A DNA stretch of 64,000 bases from contig NC_062222.1 in assembly GCF_902686445.1 (NCBI RefSeq), positions 44,329,792 through 44,393,791 of the forward strand, in the 5' to 3' direction. Source of the stretch: Sciurus carolinensis (lineage: Eukaryota; Chordata; Mammalia; Rodentia; Sciuridae). Under the pieces are notes generated by a model that worked only from the letters and a program-made list of their open reading frames with translations, was not told where the DNA came from and searched no databases. Below are positions 58,231-64,000 of the stretch, in pieces; position 1 is the stretch's first letter; each line of letters starts with the position of its first letter. Position numbers and translations under genes: made by a program.

Positions 58231-58494
58231 GAAGTGGTAAATGTTCAGGTGGCATTTCCTTGCATGTTCTGACTGCTGTACACTTCACAACACTGAGACT
58301 GAATTCCCTCCTCTTTCACATAGCTACATAGTTGTATGCCAAATAAAGAAAAGGTAAAGATTTATCTTCCAAAGTCTGAAAAGATTTACTACTATTAATA
58401 CTATAGTTTTACTTAAGGCATTCTACTAGCTTTCTCAAAAAAGTAATATACGTATGTTAAATAAAAATATAAAAATCCAATGAAAAGAGATATG

Positions 58495-60321
58495 CTGAGG
58501 ATTTTCAAGATGGTGGAATAGAGAAGGTCACTTTCCTGGCTGCTCCATGGCATGAAACCAAGAAAGCAGGCAGCTTCTCAGCAAGGTAGGTGAACAAAAA
58601 AGAAGAGTGGGAGTGGGGGGACGTTACTGGAATTTAATACTGGACATTCCCCAAAGCAGATTGGGGACTCAGGAAGTTAGATGTAATAAAATAAGAAATC
58701 CCCAGCACCTCCACTGTCACAGTTGGAGGCACCAGCCAGAGAGGTCCCTGCAGGAGCAAAGTGGAAGGATGAGGGAATTAAAGGAGCCCACAGTTTTAGG
58801 AGACCTGAGGTATGTCTGTGTACAGAGAGTTAAGATATCAAAGACACTTCCTGACTAAACTGCAAGGCATGCTACACAAAATCCTTGTGCAGGAAAGAAG
58901 CTCCATCTATCCCAACTGCATACAGAGGAGAGAGGAAGGAATCATTTTGCAACCACAGTGCAGGGGCTAGCAGCTGAGGGAGCCAATTTCTGGAAAGCCT
59001 GAGTTTGGCCTGAAATATAGGCCTGGCAAACCCACACTGTACAACATAGAACTCGCGGAAGTGACCAGGAGAAAATCAAATGTGGAGAGAGGTTTACAAT
59101 GGGGACAAGTGGTCTTGGAAACCCACCTGGCTCTCCCCCTCCCCCACTAACCCAGCTGCTGGCAGGACCAGCTGGAAAAGACACGCCTGACTGGAAATTC
59201 AAGAGGGTGGTGATGGGAGAGACTGATTTTGGAGATTGAACCAGAGACTGGGAAACTTGGGGTTCAAAGGTGACACAGTAGACTAAGAATTGAATCCTAC
59301 ACCACATGAGTGGAACCCAGGGGAGATCCCTGGGGTGCAATTTTCCAGCATGAATGGGCAATTGCTGTGCCCTGGAGGTGTGCTGATTTAAAATCTCCAG
59401 GCCAACTGGCATTCAGCAAAGAGCCTGGAGCCTACCTCACAATAAACCTGCCTACAGGAGTTTTGCCTACAGGGTTACCTCTCTCACCCCAGCAACCCCA
59501 CCCTGAGGGTGAAGCAAGCATCACACTTTCAATGACCCCACCTAACACTGCTAAGAAAGGAAGCTGAGAATCTTTTGAAATCCAATAGAAAAATTTCTTT
59601 AATTTTTCATTCCTATTTTTTCCCCTTTTTTCTTTTTTCTGTTTAATTGTGACCTTAATGGTTTGTGGACATTTATACATATGCACATTTGGTTTTTATC
59701 TCAATCCTAGCATTTTTGAACCAGTTATTTTTTTATGGATCAAGTTTTTTGAGGAATAGGATGTTTGATTAGTATATTTCAGTTTTGTTTTGTATTCTTT
59801 TATTTTTAATTTTTAAAATTTTTACTTTATAGATATTTTATCTCTCATTTGCTTCCCTTCATTTTCTTTCTCTTTTTTCTTTTGCTAACAATTGATCTCT
59901 GTGGTTCCTTCACACTTTAATTTTTTACTTCTAACTTCTCTTCTCCTTCCTCATAATCATTACATCCTACATCACTTCTAATCTCTCCCTGTCTACCATT
60001 TGAGTACTGTAATTTTTTTTTGCAAACTTACTGTTTTTATCATAGGCAATAATTGATCATATAATTTCTGTTTATTGTGACAACATTGTAGACATCATTA
60101 GCAGAAACTATTTGGTTTAATGTTGATATTCTTTGCATTGGTTGTTCTTATTATATGTCTCCCCCTAAATGGTAAGGTACTGGAAACCTTATGGACACTA
60201 ATTCTACAGGGTAGAAACTACTGCCTCAGGTCCATACTGTTAGATGAGTAGACACACAAACAATATGATAAAGCAAGGGAACAAACAATCCAAGACATGT
60301 CAATAACAGAAATCATCAAGA
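58495..60321 (+). promoter_or_regulatory. L1 5' UTR / internal promoter region
   Basis: It runs from the 5' terminus to the ORF1 start. The first 1.1 kb is GC-richer (gggagatccctggggtgc, ccccacctaacactgc); the rest, from about 59,570, is T-rich. L1 5' UTRs carry an internal pol II promoter, but no specific factor site was identified here. Confidence 0.6.
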
Positions 60322-60330
60322 GTGGAGGAA

Positions 60331-60941
60331 ATGTCAGAGAAGGAGTTTAGAATGTACATAGTTAAACTGATCTGCATGGTAAAAGATGATGTAAGGAGTG
60401 AAATCAGAGAGAAAAAACAAGAAATGAAAAATTACTTCAATAAAGAGATAGAGATTTTGAAAAAAAATCAAGCAGAAATCCTCAAAATGAAGGAATCAAT
60501 AAACCAAATTAAAAGTTCAATCAAAAGCATCACCCAGAGACTAGACTACTTGAAAGATAGAGTTTCATGGAATGAAAACAAAATATATAACCTTGAAAAT
60601 AGGTTGACCATGGAGAAAAGATGTTAAGAGACAATTAACAGAACTTCCAAGAAATATAGGATAACCTGAAAAGACCAAATTTAAGATTTATTGGGATAGT
60701 GAAAGGCTCAGAGATACAAACCAAAGGAATTTACAATCTTTTCAATGAACTACTATCAGAAAATTTCCCAAACCTAAAGAATGAAATGAAAAATCAAGTA
60801 CATGAGGCTTATAGGACCCTAAACATACAACATTACAACAGACCCACACCAAGGCACATTATTGTGAAAATGCCTAACATACAGAATAAGGACAGAATTT
60901 TAAGACTTACAGAGCAAAAGGACAAGTCACACTTAGAGTGA
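60331..60941 (+). pseudogene. L1 ORF1 (RNA-binding coiled-coil protein), frame-broken
   Basis: ORF1 protein trimerises through a coiled coil and binds L1 RNA. From the ATG at 60,331 the first piece (to 60,627) is Lys/Glu/Ile-rich with heptad-like spacing (SINQIKSSIKSITQRLDYL), the coiled coil. After a stop and a phase change, 60,699-60,941 encodes part of the RNA-binding domain (NIQHYNRPTPRHIIVKM, KDRILRLT). The two pieces lie in different frames, so no full protein can be made. Confidence 0.85.
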
Positions 60942-61285
60942 AATCAATTCAGATACCAGATGATTTCTCAACCCAGACCCTCAAAGCTAAGAGGTCTTGG
61001 AATAATATATACTAAGCTCTGAAAGAAAATAGATGCTAGCCAAGAATACTATACATAGCAAAATTAAGCTACTGAATTGATGATGAAATGAAAACCTTAC
61101 ACAATAAACAAAAGTTAAAAGAATCCACAACTAGAAAGCCTGCTCTACAAAACACACTCAATAAGATATTTTATGAAGAAGAAATGAAAAATAAAAGTGA
61201 AAACCAGCAAAGGGAGGTACTACACTAGAAGAATAGTCAGTCAAAAGATAGACAAATTCAAATTAAAAACCAGAAATAAATCAAA

Positions 61286-64000
61286 ATGACAGGGAAAAAA
61301 AGTCATATCTCAATAATAACCCTGAATGTTAATGGCCTAAACTCATCAATCAAAAGATGTAGGCTGGCAGATTAGACTGAAAAAACAAGACCCACCAATA
61401 TGCTGTCTCCAGGAGACTCACTTCATAGGCAAATATCCACAGACTGAAGGTAAAAGGATTAGAAAAAACTTACCATTCACGTGGATCGCATAAACAAGCA
61501 GGAGTCTCTATCCTCATATCAGATAAAGTGGACTTCAAGTCAAACTTAACCAGAAAGGATAAAGAAGAACATTTCATAGAGCTTAAGGGAATTATATATC
61601 AACAAGACATAACAATCATAAATATTTATTCCTCCCAAAATGAAGCATCTGTGTAAATCAAACAAACCCTTCTTAATTTCGAGAATCAAATAGACCACAA
61701 TAGAATAATACTGGGTGACTTTTACACCTCTCTGAGCACTGGGGTGATTCTCCAACAAAAATTAAAGAAGCTATAGAACTAAAAAATACAATTAATACAA
61801 TTAATAATTTTGATTTAACAGACATTTATGGAATATTTCATCTGCAAATAACTGAATACACTTTCTTCTCAGAAGCACATGGATCCTTTTCTAAAATAGA
61901 CTATATCTTAGGCCACAAAGCAACTCATAACAAATACAACAGTCGAGATAATACCTTGCATTCTATCAGATCATAAAGAAAGGAAATTAGAAATCGACAA
62001 AAAAATAAAAATAGAAGCTACTCTAACACCTGGAGATTAAATAATATGCTATTGAATGACCAATAGCAGAAGAAATCAAGGATGAAATAAAAAAGTACTT
62101 AGAGGTAAATGAGAATAATGATACAATGATACAATGTATCAAAAGTTCTGGGACACTATGAAGACAGTTCTAAGAGGAAAGTTCATTGCATTGAGCTCAT
62201 TTATTAAAAGGATCGAAAGTCACCAAATAAATAACCTAACATTACATCTCAAAACCCTAGAAAAAGAAGCACAAATCAACACCCAAAGCAGAAGAAGATA
62301 GAAAATAATTAAAATAAGAGCTGAAATGAAAATTGAAACAAGTAAACAATCCAAAGAATCAACAAAACAAAAAGTTGGTTCTTTGAAAAAAACAATAATA
62401 TTGATATGCCCTTAACCAAGTTAATGAAGACAGAAAATGCAAATTATTAAAATTTGTAATGAAAAAGGAAATATCATGATGGACACTACTGAAATGCAGA
62501 TAATTATCAGAAACTATTTTGAAAATTTATACTTTAATAAAATAGAAAATCTTGAAGACATCAACAGATTTCTAAAGACATATGACCAAATGGAATCAGG
62601 AGGACATACATAATTTAAACAGATAATTTCAAACAATGAAATAGAAGACAACATCACAAACCAACCAAGAAAGAAAATCTCAGGACCAGATGAATTCTCA
62701 GCTGAGTTCTACCAGACCTTCAAAAAAGAACTAACCCAATACTCCAGAAATTATTCCATGCAATAGAAAAGGAGAGAACCCTTTCAAACTCATTCTTTGA
62801 AGTTATTATCACACTGATACCGAAGCCTGACAAAGACAAATCAAGGAAAGAAAACTTTAGACCAAGATCCCTGATGAACATAGATGCAAAAATTCTCAAT
62901 AAAATTCTGGCAAATTGCAAACAAAAACATATTAAAAAGATAATGCACTGTGGGGAGTCATTTATGACCAGCAATTAAAACTGAGCTTGGTGAGCTGTCA
63001 GACATGGAAATCTGGTTTTCAGGAACTGGCAATCATTGAGCGATTGCTCCAGATGGCCTGAAGTATGTGATGTCCCTGTGCAGTGGCTCACCCCTGGGTA
63101 TTTGCTGGTTCTACTGTGATGACCCACAAAAGCAAATGGCTTCCTTAACTCCACCCCATCCTATTCCTCACATAAGAAGCTCCTCCTGGTCCCCCTTTAC
63201 CTGTATAACTGTAAATAAAGGGAAGGTGGGCTCCTCCATCATTGTTAGAAGCCAGATCTTAGCATGTGCAATCTATCACACTCCCTTCAATCTAAAAAGA
63301 AAATTGTCTCCTGTGGTTATTTTATTAAGCAAGTTTCTTAGTGATTAATCTACAGCCTGCTCACTTTTCCAACAGAAACCCTTTCCCTTACCCGCACTGG
63401 ATGTGGAAGAAACCCTATGCACCATGATCAAGTGGGGTTCATCCAAGGGATGCAAGGTTGGTTCAACATATGGAAATCCATAAACATAATTCATCACATT
63501 AATAGACTTAAAAGACAAGAATCACATGATCATCTCAATCGATGCGGAAAAAGCATTTGACAAAATACACATCTTTTCTGTTCAAAACACTAGAAAAACT
63601 AGGGATAGTAGGAACATACCTCGACATTGTAAAAACTATCTATGCTAAACTCAAGGCCAACATCATTCTAAATGGAGAAAAATTGAAAGCATTCCCTTAA
63701 AAACTGGAGCAAGACAGTAATGCCCTCTTTCACCACTCCTATTCAACATCATCCTTGAAACTTTAGCCAGAGCAATTAGACAGATGAAAGAAATTAAAGG
63801 AATACCAATAGGAAGAAAGGAACTCAAACTATCCCTATTTGGTGATGACATGATTCTGTATTTAGAAGACCAAAAAACTTCACCAGAAAACTTCTAGAAC
63901 TCATAAATGAATTCAGTAAAATAGCAGGATATAAAATTAAAAACCCATAAGTCAATAGTGTTCCTATACTTCAGTGATGAATCAACTGAAAGAGAAATTA
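61286..64000 (+). pseudogene. L1 ORF2, inactivated and interrupted by an LTR-like insertion
   Basis: The ATG at 61,286 starts the endonuclease (ISIITLNVNGLNSSIKR), but a stop follows within about 30 codons. The endonuclease box GDFN reads GDF-Tyr (Tyr codon 61,723-61,725). RT text resumes and is split at 62,949-63,416 by the inserted sequence. The RT box at 63,838-63,849 reads Phe-Gly-Asp-Asp in place of Phe-Ala-Asp-Asp. Several other stops occur. The gene is cut off by the window end. Confidence 0.88.
62949..63416 (+). mobile_element. LTR-like insertion with 6 bp target-site duplication
   Basis: L1 ORF2 text stops at atgcac (62,943-62,948) and resumes with atgcac (63,417-63,422), giving a duplication of the target. 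The 468 bp between starts tgtggggagtc, as LTRs start with TG. It holds a TATA-like cctgtataac and gtaaataaagg with AATAAA near 63,210-63,220, and a T-rich 3' part. A 6 bp duplication suits class II (ERVK-type) solo LTRs. The end (gaagaaaccct) lacks the usual CA; a CA stands at 63,374-63,375, leaving about 41 bp unexplained. Confidence 0.7.

Larger units (their letters stand above)
58495..64000 (+). mobile_element. Near-full-length L1 retrotransposon, continuing past the window
   Basis: The 5' end carries the L1 opening 'ttttcaagatggtggaatagagaagg'. A 5' UTR of about 1.8 kb, a broken ORF1, a spacer and a broken ORF2 follow. ORF2 reaches just past the RT catalytic box when the window stops. A 468 bp LTR-like insertion lies within ORF2. 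Retaining the 5' UTR is rarer than the truncated copies around it. Confidence 0.9.

Noticed and set aside
58942..59412. 156-codon minus-strand frame
   Set aside because: It is antisense to the L1 5' UTR, whose GC-richer part stays open by chance.
1..64000. CRISPR array, operon, phage or plasmid features
   Set aside because: The window has mammalian SINEs, LINEs and microsatellites throughout; no regularly spaced direct repeats or bacterial-type gene organisation exist.

Overview
The window is 64 kb of mammalian nuclear DNA, almost certainly from a squirrel-family rodent (Sciuridae). The main evidence is the set of short interspersed repeats. Many ID elements (tRNA-Ala-derived, with the phrase ggctggggttgtggctcag) occur alone or fused behind a 7SL-derived B1 unit. 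That B1-ID dimer is the SINE type described from squirrels under the name MEN. L1, MaLR, ERV-L, MIR, L2 and Tigger remnants fit a placental genome. No bacterial-style gene, operon or CRISPR array is present, and I recognise no protein-coding exon, rRNA or tRNA gene. Nearly all short open frames are chance frames or pieces of retrotransposons.

Layout. 0.5-7.6 kb is a mosaic of old L1M LINE sequence cut by younger insertions (L1 3' ends, ID SINEs, a solo MaLR-type LTR, TA and TG microsatellites). 7.6-24 kb is repeat-poor for this window, with MEN/ID/MIR SINEs, one antisense L1 3' end at 11.2-11.9 kb, a long imperfect hairpin at 12.02-12.16 kb, and several CpG-retaining, repeat-free blocks at 14.2, 15.3-16.0, 18.2-18.5 and 19.35-19.8 kb that look like candidate conserved non-coding elements. 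26.85-29.16 kb is a decayed ERV-L pol gene broken by an L1 3' end. 29-41 kb is mostly unannotated single-copy sequence with SINEs, MIR and L2 fragments and one CTCF-like site.

41.2-42.77 kb is an old L1M. Immediately after it, at 42,771-45,093, lies a complete MaLR retrotransposon: two LTRs, a primer-binding region, a purine tract, a TTATC target-site duplication and an uninterrupted 287-codon frame. 46-48 kb is pyrimidine-rich with an L2 piece. 48.9-53.0 kb is a 5'-truncated L1 with a broken ORF2. 53.6-58.2 kb carries two Tigger-type DNA transposon relics, an antisense L2 and another L1 3' end. 58.5 kb to the window end is a near-full-length L1 (5' UTR, ORF1, ORF2) that is broken by substitutions and by a ~468 bp LTR-like insertion with a 6 bp target duplication.

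The window therefore reads as intergenic or intronic DNA. Its most interesting contents are the structured, non-repeat signals (the 12 kb hairpin and the 14-20 kb candidate regulatory blocks) and the intact MaLR reading frame. Repeat-family calls rest on recognition by eye of family consensus features, and boundaries are approximate unless a duplication or terminal motif fixes them.
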